A stretch of DNA of 64,000 nucleotides from Congeria kusceri (taxonomy: Eukaryota > Mollusca > Bivalvia > Myida > Dreissenidae): assembly GCA_027627225.1 (NCBI GenBank), contig CM051034.1:18584980-18648979 (forward strand), given 5' to 3'. The notes under the pieces were generated by a model. The model ran no database searches. It was not told the origin of the DNA and saw nothing but the letters and a program-made list of their open reading frames with translations. Below are positions 53,147 through 64,000 of this stretch, in pieces; within the stretch, counting starts at the first letter, position 1; the number at the start of each line of letters is the position of its first letter. Position numbers and translations under genes: made by a program.

Positions 53147-53289
53147 TTAGCGAAAAAATGAATTTAAAGATCGTTGTCTTAATCTTGCTTCATGTAAATG
53201 AAATTGTGCCCATTGTTTAAATAAAATTAAATAAAGAACAGCAATTCCGATGTATGTTTCGTCTTCATTAAAAATATTGTTCACAGATT

Positions 53290-53600
53290 GCAATGCCTTG
53301 ATCGTAAGTGAATCGACTGTTTAAGCGTCTTCGTGCAAAAAATGAAAGAATTTGATCCGCACAGCACATTGCAGATTAGAAACATTAGTACCGCGTTGTA
53401 TTCCCTATGCAATCAATCGAAACAGAAATACAATGACATTTGGTCAAGCCATGGCTTTTATTTCAGATATTGTTTTTATTAAGTAGCAGTCTTTTATTTT
53501 AAATTGTTTCTCCAATAAACCAACTCAGCAAATTATAAACTGCTGACAACACTCTTTAGAAGCGTATAAACAAGAACAATAGCTTAGTTTGTTCAATCAA
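53290..53600. repeat. Non-coding block paralogous to 19.08-19.53 kb
   Basis: GAATTTGATCCGCACAGCAC, GCAATCAATCGAAACAGAAA and AATTATAAACTGCTGACAAC match the left block in the same order. It lies at the 5' end of the channel locus. Confidence 0.6.
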
Positions 53601-54804
53601 CAATACGTGTATGCTATTAAGGTCGGGTATGCCAGGACCAACGATCACAAATGTTCTGAATATCAACTTTATGGACATTGTTGACAAGTAGCTAAAATGT
53701 AACTATAATGTCAAGGCAGGTATACAATACATTTTAACATCTGAATGCACAGAGAAAATGTTGATTTGAATTTGTATGATAAAATAGCCTTGAACTCTAG
53801 CATTTGCCTACTTAAATATGAACATACGCGCACTTTTAATATCTTTTTCTGAATTTAAAATGCCCTACATATGTTTTTAATTAATATTCTAAACCTTTCT
53901 TGTAAAGTGTCTTCATCTAGTCTTTTATTTTTACATACACTGATTATTCCGTAATATAATGCGATATGTGTTTATTTCTTTTTTTTGGAACACTAAATTG
54001 GCTGTATCTGCCTAATGAATTAGTATTATTATCGACGTATTGAAAGCCTTCAATGTTGCAAGACCTTGTTGTCCTCTTTTTTTAAACTGACTGATTATGT
54101 CAAACATATTCCTTTTTATAATATATGAGCCATATTTTCTGAAAGCACAGCAGATTCATACAATTTGGTCGATAGCACTTATTGGATTGTTATGTTTGCA
54201 ACTGGTTTTGCCTTCGCACTTCAGGTGTTTACCAATCCTATCGATGCCTGATCTGAAGCCATTAAATCACGACCATTAATTATTTTGATGACCCTTTATT
54301 AAGGACAAGATTGATAATGACGAGATGAACGTCTAGGTAAAGCCCTTTACGCTAGTTCTGAGATTTTAGGTCCATATCAGGGAACTGACAGTGTTGACCA
54401 CAATTCGCGTTACCTAACCACTCGGTCTCCGACCATCTAGTGTCAGTGCTTTCAGCGGTAAAAATGATGTCAAAACACAGGAAAATCTGCCATCAGCATG
54501 ATCACTAGATATATATCACACAACATCAGTACGCTGAATATCTACTCTGGAAAGAGACGTTGTAATCAACAGAAAGCGTTTAAATATTCAGTAAGAAATA
54601 CTTGTTTTCACACAACCAATGTATTTCAAACAGGTGTTGGCATTAAGTCATTAGTTCTATTTTAAGTTTCTTTTTCAAATGTACACATAACATAATAATA
54701 ATTGATTCTTTATGTTGTCACTCAACTTTGTTGTGAAAACAAATATCATAACACCTAACATATACATAAGGAGACAACTAAGCACGTTAATACATTGGTT
54801 CTTT
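53601..54804. other. Non-coding, nothing recognised
   Basis: AT-rich; no gene, clear repeat or RNA seen. Confidence 0.4.
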
Positions 54805-54921
54805 AAGCGAAACATTTGAGGCGCGTCGTGGGAAAACCGGGCTTAATACATGTGCGTAAAGTGTCGTCCCGGATTAGCCTGCACATGCATTAAGCACGAT
54901 TTTCCCACGACACGCCTTAAT
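54805..54921. mobile_element. MITE remnant (GTGGGAAAACCGGGC type)
   Basis: Near-palindromic element: GAGGCGCGTCGTGGGAAAAC, GTGCGTAAAGTGTCGTCCCG, GATTAGCCTGCACATGCATT, and an inverted end TTTTCCCACGACACGCC. The AGTGTCGTCCC and TTAGCCTG.. motifs are, to my knowledge, very abundant in Dreissena. Confidence 0.75.
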
Positions 54922-55224
54922 TAAATTATTATATAATCACGTTAAACAGATAACATTTATTCCAAAGGGACAATTATATCGATTTTATTATTGTTGTAGT
55001 TTTGCATATTACATTTTGGTGTAATGATGAACACAATACTGAATTATTTGCCGTGCTATGGAAGTCAGTACAATTACAACAAGATATTAAAATTATCAAT
55101 TTCAAACATTTTTTATATAAATATTCATTAAACGATCCTCTACAACAGCCCTTCAAATCATTTTGATTCATGGTTTGAAATCGCGGCAGTGTCCTAATGA
55201 GTTGATAATATAGATCATTAATAT

Positions 55225-55412
55225 ATATATGTATAAACCCGGGCATAATGCATGTGCGTAAAGCAGTCCGCACAGACTAACCCAGGACGGCACTTTCTGC
55301 CTACAGTGGATTTATGTTTAGAAGAGACTTGCTTGAAACAGAAAATACCATACAAGCGGAAAGTTTCGTTCTGGATTAGCCTGTGCGGTTTTCCCACGAA
55401 ACGCCTCATGTA
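55225..55412. mobile_element. MITE remnant, second member of the same family
   Basis: Ends AAACCCGGGCATAATGCATG and GGTTTTCCCACGAAACGCCT are inverse. Inner CAGTCCGCACAGACTAACCC, AAAATACCATACAAGCGGAA and GGATTAGCCTGTGCGG are characteristic. About 190 bp and more complete than the copy at 54.8 kb. Confidence 0.78.
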
Positions 55413-55478
55413 TCTATGAAATATTCCATGGGTAAGGGTTTTTCAAATTTAATGATTATAAATAATTAGCAGCAGACA

Positions 55479-56260
55479 GGGGCGTGCCTAGGCTTACGCA
55501 CTTACGCACATGCGTAACCTTTGTAGGAAAAAATCGAAAATCTAAAAGTGCCAAAATCACTCAGAAAGTTTGTTGTTTTTTTCACTCAGCCTTTTTTCGC
55601 GACACCCTCTCAAGGCATGCAAGCTTCATACATGGAAAAAGTACATCAAACCAAAAGAATTGAGGCTTGATGAAAGTGCTAAAAAAACAATGCGTCGGGT
55701 GGTGGATAAAGTTGTTCAAAGACAATTTGTATAACGAATCGGATAAGGTGCACGTTAAATGTTTGAAATTTTGTTTTATGCACCGGATAAAGGCGGAGCT
55801 TGACAGAACTTTCCAACACTGAAAACTGCATGCTATTCGCCAACAGAAAAAAGATGGACTTTCCCAGTGGGTAAACCAGATATTCTGTATACTATAATAT
55901 TTTGTACCGATACTTTATAAGTCATTAAACTACGGTACGGATATTGACAACGAAGACGTGCATACTTGCGAAGAATTGTACAGTTTCCCCAATTGTGTGC
56001 CCCCAATTATACTGAACTTGCAAATATTCTTTAGACAAATCTAAAATCTAGTGCTGGAGACACATTAGAATTGTACTTCTAATTATTAGATGCAATTAAA
56101 GAGGAAGATAATTCGTATTAAGCAATTCCTCAGCATCTGTGTCTTGTCAACGTTATACCAAAGATGCATATCGTTCTGTTGGCAATTTAATATTAAGTGC
56201 CACGTTTGTTTTGGTTATTGAAACTTTATTAAAATGTATGTAAATACAAACTGTAATAAA
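55479..56260 (+). mobile_element. Possible hAT-like transposon remnant
   Basis: Begins CAGGGGCGTGCCTAGGCTTA, the kind of terminus seen in hAT elements. Downstream are only fragmentary open frames, and no complementary right end was found. Low confidence. Confidence 0.25.
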
Positions 56261-56485
56261 CAAACTAAAATAAAATTATCTGCAAGGAGATCTGTCAAGT
56301 GTCATTGAGTTAACTGCGAGCGAAATGCATAGACACACAGACTGACAACACATGCCACATCACGAGGACTACATTTGCCCATTTTCGCTTACCTGAAAAA
56401 ATGTTGATCAGAATGGTATGATTTAGCGGGTAATAATGTTTTGACTTGACGTGACAAAATTAACCCGGGTACAAGCAGGTGTAAG

Positions 56486-56839
56486 GATTTTAGCTCTACT
56501 GGCCAATGGCCAGAGAGCTCATGTCGTGGCGGATTTTCTGGGTGCGTGCGACCGTGCGTCCGTCTGTTACTTTTAATTCAAACGACATCTCCTAAACTGT
56601 TTGGCATACTTTCACGAAACTTCACAGGAATTATACTTGGGTGATCCTCTTTCAAAGTTGTTCCAATCGTTCCGGAAAGCTGCATATGTACATGTAGGTC
56701 ACTTGAGTTAAAAAAAAAGATTTAAAAAGTTAAAACTTTAATAATCTTCTCCTCTGGAACCGAAATGCTAAGATCTTTCAAATCTGGTATGTGACATCCT
56801 TTAGTGGTTATTTATAAAGTTTGTTCAAACAAGAGCTGT
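56486..56839 (+). mobile_element. Hairpin-headed repeat (AGCTCTACTGGCC type)
   Basis: TAGCTCTACTGGCCAATGGC and CAGAGAGCTC fold into a stem-loop. GTGCGTCCGTCTG follows, then CGACATCTCCTAAACTGTTT and CACGAAACTTCACAGG. The design is the same as at 40.6 kb: hairpin, GTCC-rich tract, then a unit with GAAACTT. Confidence 0.55.
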
Positions 56840-57130
56840 CACACACACGTGACAAATACCCCAAATCCTGAGTGCTGTCGGCAACATGTCCAGCCAATTT
56901 GACATACAGCCTGTAATCATCCTAGCTCACATTGAAGAACAATTGTTTTTATATTGATAAGCCATCTTATTTAAGTAAACATTTATGCCAAAATGTATCA
57001 GTTTTAAATGATGACCTCTCAGTGTGACCTTGACCTTTTACCGATGGACATGGGTGTGGCGCGCTAAACACCGTCTGGTTGTAGTGAATATTCATGCCAA
57101 GTAATTTTTAAATCCCGTTATGCATATAGT
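56840..57130 (+). repeat. AGAGCTGTCAC-type dispersed repeat
   Basis: Starts AACAAGAGCTGTCACACACA and includes GTGACCTTGACCTTTTACCG and ATTCATGCCAAGTAATTTTT. It resembles the repeat around the LINE at 47-51 kb. Confidence 0.5.
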
Positions 57131-57860
57131 AGTTAATTTATAGCCCGACAAGCCAAAATGTATCAACGATGGCGCTGAACACGATAAATGCCGAAGAGCA
57201 GGAGAGCTTAAAATAAAATAAGCCTCAAACACCTGGCATTAAGGGTCAAAATAGTCTCAAATAAGCTGGAACACGCTCCTAGGGGCTTTCTAGAATAACC
57301 AATTCTCTCTTCCAACCGCCTTGCTGTTGAGCTAGCTTTTCAGTGATGCGGTTAAAGTGTACTGACTGCGTTGTGAAGTTAAGCAAAGTCAGCTATGGTT
57401 ACTGCCTGGATGGGTAACCGCTAGTTACATCACCATTCACATAATTCAATTGATAATTGCATCAAATACGCTGAAAATTAAATATACTACAAATGAACAT
57501 ACAACGTGATGCTTATAAGTACATGTTACTAGTGCCTCCAAAAACTGTTATCTGCATAGTATTTATTAAGTACTCGGCTGGTTACAGTTTACTTATCACT
57601 TTCATTTGAACTAATTTATTGAAATAAAAAGACATAAACATATTTATTTATATAGAGGAGGCATGATTTAGACGACAGCAACTGAATTATTGTCATATTA
57701 ATGTTCTCAGATATTAATGATCAGTATCACATGCTACACGTAATGCCAAAATTCACAAAAATAACATATATTATACACGAATGTAACACTTGGGAGACAT
57801 TTCATAACCAGCATTTTCGTTTATTATACTAGAATTACATGTTTTCCATTACAATTATGC
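57131..57860. other. Non-coding, nothing recognised
   Basis: No gene, repeat or RNA identified. Confidence 0.35.
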
Positions 57861-57948
57861 ATTATCCAGACCACACCATTATCCAGACCACACCATTGTC
57901 CAGATCACACCATTATCCAGACCACACCATTATACAGACCACACCATC
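57861..57948. repeat. 17-bp minisatellite
   Basis: Five units of ATCCAGACCACACCATT with minor variants (TTGTCCAGATC, TATACAGACC). Confidence 0.9.
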
Positions 57949-58118
57949 GTTCTCGGCGTCTAAGACATGATGCCTAGTAGTTTATGCGTTCTGTATATAA
58001 AGATTTCCATCTTTATTATATGTGGCAAAAGAAAAATGGACATAGCAAATCGTAGTATCCATTATCTACGAAGGCCTCTATTTTTGATACTTGAAAGACA
58101 TGCATTTCACATGAACAT

Positions 58119-58330
58119 ATACGCTGAATAATATTTAAAATAATAATTGGCAATATTATTAAACATTTTGCAAACAAGATTAAAGTACAGTAATAAGCAA
58201 GTGAAGTATGCACTGACCAGTAAAAATTATACGCTGAATATTATTGAAGATAACAATTAGTAATATAATAAAACATTTTAGGCTATTACCCTTCCAAATA
58301 AAATAACTCAATCAAGGTACAATAATACGC
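58119..58330. repeat. Imperfect ~110-bp tandem duplication
   Basis: TATACGCTGAATAATATT...AAACATTTT at 58119-58170 is repeated with substitutions at 58228-58280. The following AGTACAGTAATAAGCAA corresponds to GGTACAATAATACGCAA. Confidence 0.7.
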
Positions 58331-59404
58331 AACTAGAGTGAGAAGTACTATACAAATATAAGTACACATAAAGGCGATGCATTGGTACAACTAAGCATCT
58401 AAAACGATGATTAACTATCGACTGGACAGAGGCTTTGTTCATGCTAATACAACTGTTTGACAGAAAACAATACGACGTTGCTTCGTTAAAATTGGGTTTT
58501 CATTTAACTGCACAATACGCTACGCATCAATTTAAACATAAATATTCAATGCATAGTTATATGTATTATCGTTGTTTATAGTGGTTTATACCTTAGTAGG
58601 ATTTAAATGAGTGCGGGTCATATGTACCTGTGTACATTTCCTAAATTTTCTCGTGTGAGTGGCATATATTGAAGAGTTATACTCAGCTGATTTAAGAGAT
58701 CATTTATCTAGCAAGTGGGAGTTGAACTCATTGAAACATAATTATATCGTGCCAAAAAACAACACATGTTTAAATTAATTTATATTTGCGTCAATTATTG
58801 ATGATTTTGACATCGTCAATTGGAATGAAGTGACAGCTGTGTAATCATCGCGGTGTATTTCTGGTATAAGTCGTCGAACATATATGTATCATTATATCTA
58901 GGATAGTTTCATAAAGAAATGAAAATCATGGTCTGGTTTAATGTGTATTTAATGTTTAGTTATGCCTAACCATAGGAGTTTTGCAGTTATCTCTGGACGC
59001 GTGTGGCATTGCTTTCCAACCATCTATCAGTTATAACTACGCATTGCGAGGAATAAACGCTCTCAAGAAAATGTGAATTATGCTTACGTTATCTGATAGC
59101 ATACCCCGATAGTTGGCATACCTTCTGGGTTGTGTGTATTTTATTAAATCTAATGGTTTGATAATAATATTTCACATATTAAGGTTTGATTCACGTTACA
59201 ATACATTAAGTTTCTCTAGTTGCCCTAAAACATACATTTTCTATTATCTCGCCTATTAAAAAGTGTCTGCCTGCCTGTCAGCATATTTGCCCGAGTTTCT
59301 ACCAGCAACATTGATCAGCATACTTGATGCAATAATCTTATTAATTTGCAGTATATTGTTAAGCCAATCCCCCGATGCCAATGAATTGTGCTCACTTCCT
59401 TGAT
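58331..59404. other. Non-coding, nothing recognised
   Basis: No gene or repeat identified. It may include the unreadable 5' side of the following LINE. Confidence 0.35.
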
Positions 59405-61735
59405 AATGTGCGTCATTGTTTACAGATTATGGACCAATGTTTCAACAATGGATATCCATGTTTTTGATCAGTAACATAGCCTCTTTACAAATAAATGGAT
59501 TCTTGTCAAATACCTTCTGTATAGAGAGGGGCTGCCGCCAAGGGGACGCGATAAGTGCTTACATTGGTTTGTTATGTGCTGAAATTCTTGCTATTAAATT
59601 AGAGAAAGCAAACAAATAAAAGGTATAACAATTAAAGAATTAGAATACAAAATATCACAATTTGCTGATGACACATCTTTATAACTTGACGGATCTGAAT
59701 GTTCTCTTAATTGTGCATTAGACATGCTTCATGATTCAACATACTCTGGACTGAAAATAAACTATGAAAAAAACTAATCTAATTTGGATAGGCTCTATGA
59801 AGTACAGCACTAGGTCGATAAAAACTAAATACAAACTGACATGGGGAGCAACTACTTTTCAAGTGCTTGGAATAGAGTATGACATAAATTTAGACAACAT
59901 GGTAATGAAAAAATTTGATAACAAAATCAACAGCATAACGAATTTAATAGCTCATAGGAATCGTAGAAATATTACACCTCTATGAAAAATAACTATCGTT
60001 AAATCATTGCTTCTTCCACTGCTTACCCATTTATTTGTTTCACTACCAACACCAAGAATAGAAATTATGAAACAAATTAACAAACTATTTATGACTTCAT
60101 ATGGGCAGGTCCTAGCAAAATAAAAAGTACAGTTGTTGTTAAAGAATATTAAGAAGGGGGGTGTATAAATGATAGATGTTTGTTCATTTGAAAAACATAT
60201 AAAATTAACATGGCTTAAGAGATTTGTGACAGGAGATTGAAATTGTTATAGACTTCTTAAATCGTTTATTGACATTAAAAACTGTTTAATACAGGTAAAA
60301 TGTTTGCTGAAAAACTTTGCTTAAATTTGAAAAATAAATTTTGGTTAGATGTTTTTAAAAGCTATATATTGTATATTGAAAAGTTGCCTATAGTCAATTG
60401 CAATGATATTCTAGATATGCATCTATTTTACAATGACAATTTACAATTGACACTAATTATAAATGTATTAAAAGTCTATACGAAAGAGGTGTTCGTCTCG
60501 TTAGAGATATATTGATAGATAGAAAATTGTTTTATCTCCAAAAAATCTTTGGAATATCTAATTGGAACAAATGTGAATTTTCTACTGTATCAAGGCTTAA
60601 TCAAAGTAATAAGCAAATACATTAAGACTTTTGGAGACATGTTCACATATAATAACAAAATTCAAGGACCTGTATTAACAACTTATGTAAAGAAAATAGT
60701 AACAAGTCCTTAAGAAGAAAAACATAAATCCAAACAGTGATATCCCAGCCAGTCAAACAAAATGGAATGCCGAGTTCTATGGTATTTACTGGAAAAATGT
60801 ATATGCACTTTTGTTCAATATTAGTAAAGATACATATTTCCAATGGTGTCAATGTAGAACTGGCCAGAGAAGCTTAGGAACACAAGCCCATATGTTTAAT
60901 ATGAAAATAGCTGTTGATAATCTATGTACTTTTTGTAAAAATGAAGTAAAAAATATAACACACTTGTTTTGGAACTGTATTCATTCTCAAGAAATTATTA
61001 AATTTGCTGTTCATATAGTGAATAGAAATAGACAAAGCTTACCTATCCAGCTAACATGTCGGAATATTATACTTAGTATTACAAATTCAAAAATGAACAA
61101 TTTAAATATTTTATGCCTAGAAATTAAGCGATATATTTGTCATTGCCAGAGAAAAAAACAGAATACCTTCGGACTTTGGACTAGTTTATAGCTTCAAACA
61201 CTCATTTGACAGACATTGTTTAAGCGAAGTAAAAAAGACAAGGATTAATACACCCAGTAATAATTATTTTGTATACCATATCATTACGTTGGTAGTCTTT
61301 GTAATATCATAATAACATTTGTACTCAATGCAATTCAGTGTCTTTAGCATATTTTTTTTAAGCGTGAAGTGTTCTTTACAACATATTTCAATTTAATACA
61401 TGTAAATGTATTAATACCGCTGTATGTATACACATTTTGTTACGTAATAATTAGTCTGTATGTCATAGCATTAGTTTTGTAGTCTTCACAATATCATAAT
61501 AACATATATACTCAATGCAACACAGTATCACCGGCATAATCTTTGTTTTACGTACAATGTTTTATAGACATGCAATATTCTTCATGACATATCATTTTTA
61601 TTGTGTACATGCAAATGTATTAATACTTTTGTATTACTATAATATAATGGTTGATGTATTAATGTATGCATGTAAGTAAAGTTACTACGAGAAAATAAAA
61701 TGTTGCACACACGCACAAAAAAACAAAAACAAATA
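59405..61735 (+). mobile_element. LINE remnant, reverse transcriptase part
   Basis: Broken ORF2 of an L1/Tx1-like LINE, plus strand. Motifs in order: FQQWISMFLISNIASLQING, ERGCRQGDAISAY (template-grip region), ISQFADDTS (FADD catalytic box, near 59660), GLKINYEKTNLIWIG, a VLGIEYDINL stretch, then a Cys/His zinc segment LCTFCKNEVKNITHLFWNC (near 60925). At least six stops or shifts break it. The 5' part (ORF1, endonuclease, RT fingers) is missing, as in 5'-truncated insertions. An A-rich stretch follows at about 61690-61735. It differs from the LINE at 47.6-51 kb. Confidence 0.85.
60811..61191 (+). pseudogene. LINE ORF2 C-terminal fragment
   Basis: A 126-residue open piece with QWCQCRTGQRSLGTQAHMFN, then LCTFCKNEV...THLFWNC (CxxC...H...C zinc knuckle of LINE C-termini). 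Part of the element at 59.4-61.7 kb. Confidence 0.75.
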
Positions 61736-63450
61736 CAATAAGTAAATAAAATTGTACAGACCTATTCAAGCTTGCAAACTTATGGTTGTCGTTCATATTT
61801 GCAGGTACGCAAGTAAAGGAAGTAAGCTAATGAAATACAGTTTCATATCGGACACTGAACTACGTTGACTGTCTGTGTATCCTTGATTGGAGTTATGAGT
61901 CTCACGGAGTCTTGGTGGTGACATGAAATATGGCGCCGTGGTAAAAAGCGTTGCACATATAAGTAAAAAGACTAAGACTGAAATTGAAAATCATTGGAAA
62001 ACAGTGTATGCACCGACTTGCTTTGCCGATCTCTGATATAATTGCATTCCTTTTTAGCAATGTTATAAGCAAGTATATTAACACAACAACTTTTGGGACA
62101 TTCATATTTTGGCTACATAATATTTAACATCTGTTTTTTTTGTATAATGGATAACTTGCCGAGCGTATGTTGAATTATTGCAATTATGCATATTGGTATG
62201 TTTGATATTGTTTGTTATTTTGATCTCTACAAGAATTGTGCGTTTGAATTCCGTGATACGTCACTGATTTGGATTATGTAAATGGTACATCCGAACCTTG
62301 TCAGACATCCGTCGCTAGTTTCGGAATCACCCTGTCGCCTTCACAAACCATCCCATGAACTGTGTATTTGCTTTTTGAAGAAATTGTTTACAAGCGTGGA
62401 TGGTTATCTAAGAGTTGTTTTAAATGTAAATAATCTCCATAGCTCATTTGCACATGGATTGCGTGACACATAGAATTGGACAGACCCATAGACAATTCTC
62501 TTATTCAATATAATTTTTAATAACTATATCGATTTTAAACTGTTCATTGATGTTCTTTCCTAATTTTCTACATTACAATCTGTTTCAACAAAGGAAATTG
62601 AAGATGTTTTTAAATGTTAAACGTACCGCCATCTTCCTATAAAAAGACATCAACACTCATGCAACCTTTTGTATGACATTATTGCTCTATAAATTACCGT
62701 CACTCATTCAAACTAACTGATTAAGTTCAAGTCCGTTACATTGACATATCTGTATACGACATCCTTGGGCAATGAACTGTATGCAGACAACATTGCAGTC
62801 ATCGAAAATAATACTAGGTTTAATAATAGACCATGGCACTTACGACGCAAAGGTGTCATCTATGTAGCGCATACTATCTATGCCATTGACACTTTATTCC
62901 CACAGGTCATAAGATCCTGGACAAAATACCAGCACATGTGGCACAGTATTCTTTCTGGTCAATAGATCCAATTTGTACATTACGCAGGGTGTTGTGCCAC
63001 TATAAAAGAAAAGAGAAAACATCTAGTGATACAACACTGTGCACTAAAAATCATTGCACACAGAAGCTCGATTGTGTTGACGATGTAATTGAAAAGTGAT
63101 AAGCGTAAATGATTGTGTTGAAGTAGTTTGTTGAATGGGGAAAGGAAACAATTACAAATTAAAATGAATGTATTAAGTGATTTAAATAAAACATTCCAAA
63201 ATATCTAAACATAAGTAAATTATCTAAATTATATTGTATATCAGACACTATGTGCACATCTCCTTATTTATTATCTGAAAACACCGCGAAACCTAAGAGC
63301 ATGCTGTAGTTTCATTTCAAAGTTGTTTTCCCTAACATTGATTTTTTCGCAGACAACATACATGTTCTGTATGCACTCATAATCAGAAGTACAAATGGCT
63401 ATAAGCGTACATGGTGTATCGTATTCAATTCAGGACAATTCAAGGCGTAT
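61736..63450. other. Non-coding, nothing recognised
   Basis: Several open frames of 60-75 codons occur, none with recognisable domains or splice support. Confidence 0.4.
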
Positions 63451-63786
63451 AACACAATCATCATTCTCAATATACACATAACTGAACACAATCATCATTC
63501 TAAATATACACATAACAGAACACAATCATCATTCTCAATATACACATACCTGAACACAATCATCATTCTCAATATACACATAACTGAACACAATCATCAT
63601 TCTAAATATACACATAACAGAACACAATCATCATTCTCAATATACACATAACTGAACACAATCATCATTCTAAATATACACATAACAGAACACAATCATC
63701 ATTCTCAATATACACATAATTGAACACAATCATCATTCTCAATATACACATAACTGAACACAATCATCATTCTCAATATACACTTA
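63451..63786. repeat. 34-bp tandem array, ten units
   Basis: Units of AACACAATCATCATTCTCAA followed by TATACACATAACTG. Two variants alternate irregularly: CTCAAT with ACTG, and CTAAAT with ACAG (units 2, 5 and 7). There are no spacers between units. Confidence 0.95.
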
Positions 63787-64000
63787 TACCAACAAATAGC
63801 AATCGTTACTACGGTACAGCTATATATAATTATGAGCTATGTAGCAATAAAGTTCTCCTTTCAAAACAAACAAGTATATTGCAATATTTTTTATCACTTT
63901 CTCATTAAGTGAGCTCATAATAATATCACATTGACATGTATTTACCATAGGGGGGCGTCTAATAAACATACGGACTATATGTTTCCTGAAGTTGATTCGA
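63787..64000. other. Non-coding end of window
   Basis: No feature recognised. Confidence 0.4.

Noticed and set aside
55479..56260. Complete hAT transposon
   Set aside because: Only a left-end-like sequence and frame fragments were seen. There is no right inverted end or 8-bp target duplication, so it is kept only as a low-confidence remnant.
61902..62105. Minus-strand 67-residue frame considered as an upstream TRPM SLOG exon
   Set aside because: It lacks the Gly-rich and other conserved motifs of that domain and has no convincing splice sites.
63451..63786. CRISPR array
   Set aside because: The units are contiguous 34-mers with no unique spacers, and the genome is eukaryotic.

Overview
The window is eukaryotic, AT-rich and intron-rich, and reads as an animal nuclear chromosome. 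I infer a bivalve mollusc. The 54.8-55.4 kb GTGGGAAAACCGGGCTTAAT-type repeats, a molluscan-style tRNA-derived SINE and a molluscan Mutator-like transposase point to a heterodont such as Dreissena; the genus is from memory and unproven. Nothing looks prokaryotic: no operons, no CRISPR.

One host gene is well supported. A TRPM-family (melastatin) cation channel runs on the minus strand from about 51.6 kb (perhaps 53.1 kb) down to a stop at 35,389. Sixteen exons join in one reading frame through GT-AG sites: MHR3/4-like N-terminal parts, S1-S6, pore with a cysteine pair, TRP helix and a short charged helical tail. They total 673 codons including the stop. I see no NUDT9-homology or kinase domain after the TRP region and no SLOG/LSDAT (MHR1/2) exons before it. 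Exons homologous to its 5' part and tail occur again on the minus strand at 9.8-19 kb (12.4 kb is the clearest), but no channel exons accompany them. The left third of the window thus holds a partial or decayed tandem paralogue, broken up by repeats.

Most of the rest is mobile DNA. 0-6 kb: trinucleotide microsatellites, and a broken Mutator-like (PF20700-type) transposase beside an opposite-strand His-Me finger homing-endonuclease-like fragment, both between two direct copies of a ~440-bp repeat. 12.9-16.7 kb: a ~138-bp satellite split by a Harbinger-like element, then a 429-bp duplication that cuts a paralogue exon. 20-28 kb: a pogo/Tigger-like element, two copies of a ~320-bp TIR element, and a 5'-truncated minus-strand Ty3/gypsy element with one of those copies inserted in it. 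28-37 kb: a TIR element with a tRNA-like core, a TIR element filled with 21-bp repeats, a related 21-bp inverted array, and a 144-bp tandem repeat. 38-47 kb: TRPM introns with an (AT)n tract, a hairpin-headed repeat and a SINE. 47.6-51.1 kb: a LINE whose first ORF ends its hydrophobic segment in a decayed 2A-like motif, itself split by an inverted LINE. 54-64 kb: MITE remnants, a second LINE (59.4-61.7 kb), minisatellites and a 34-bp array.

Limits: exon limits come from reading splice motifs and protein similarity by eye. No database search was possible. Family names rest on remembered motifs.
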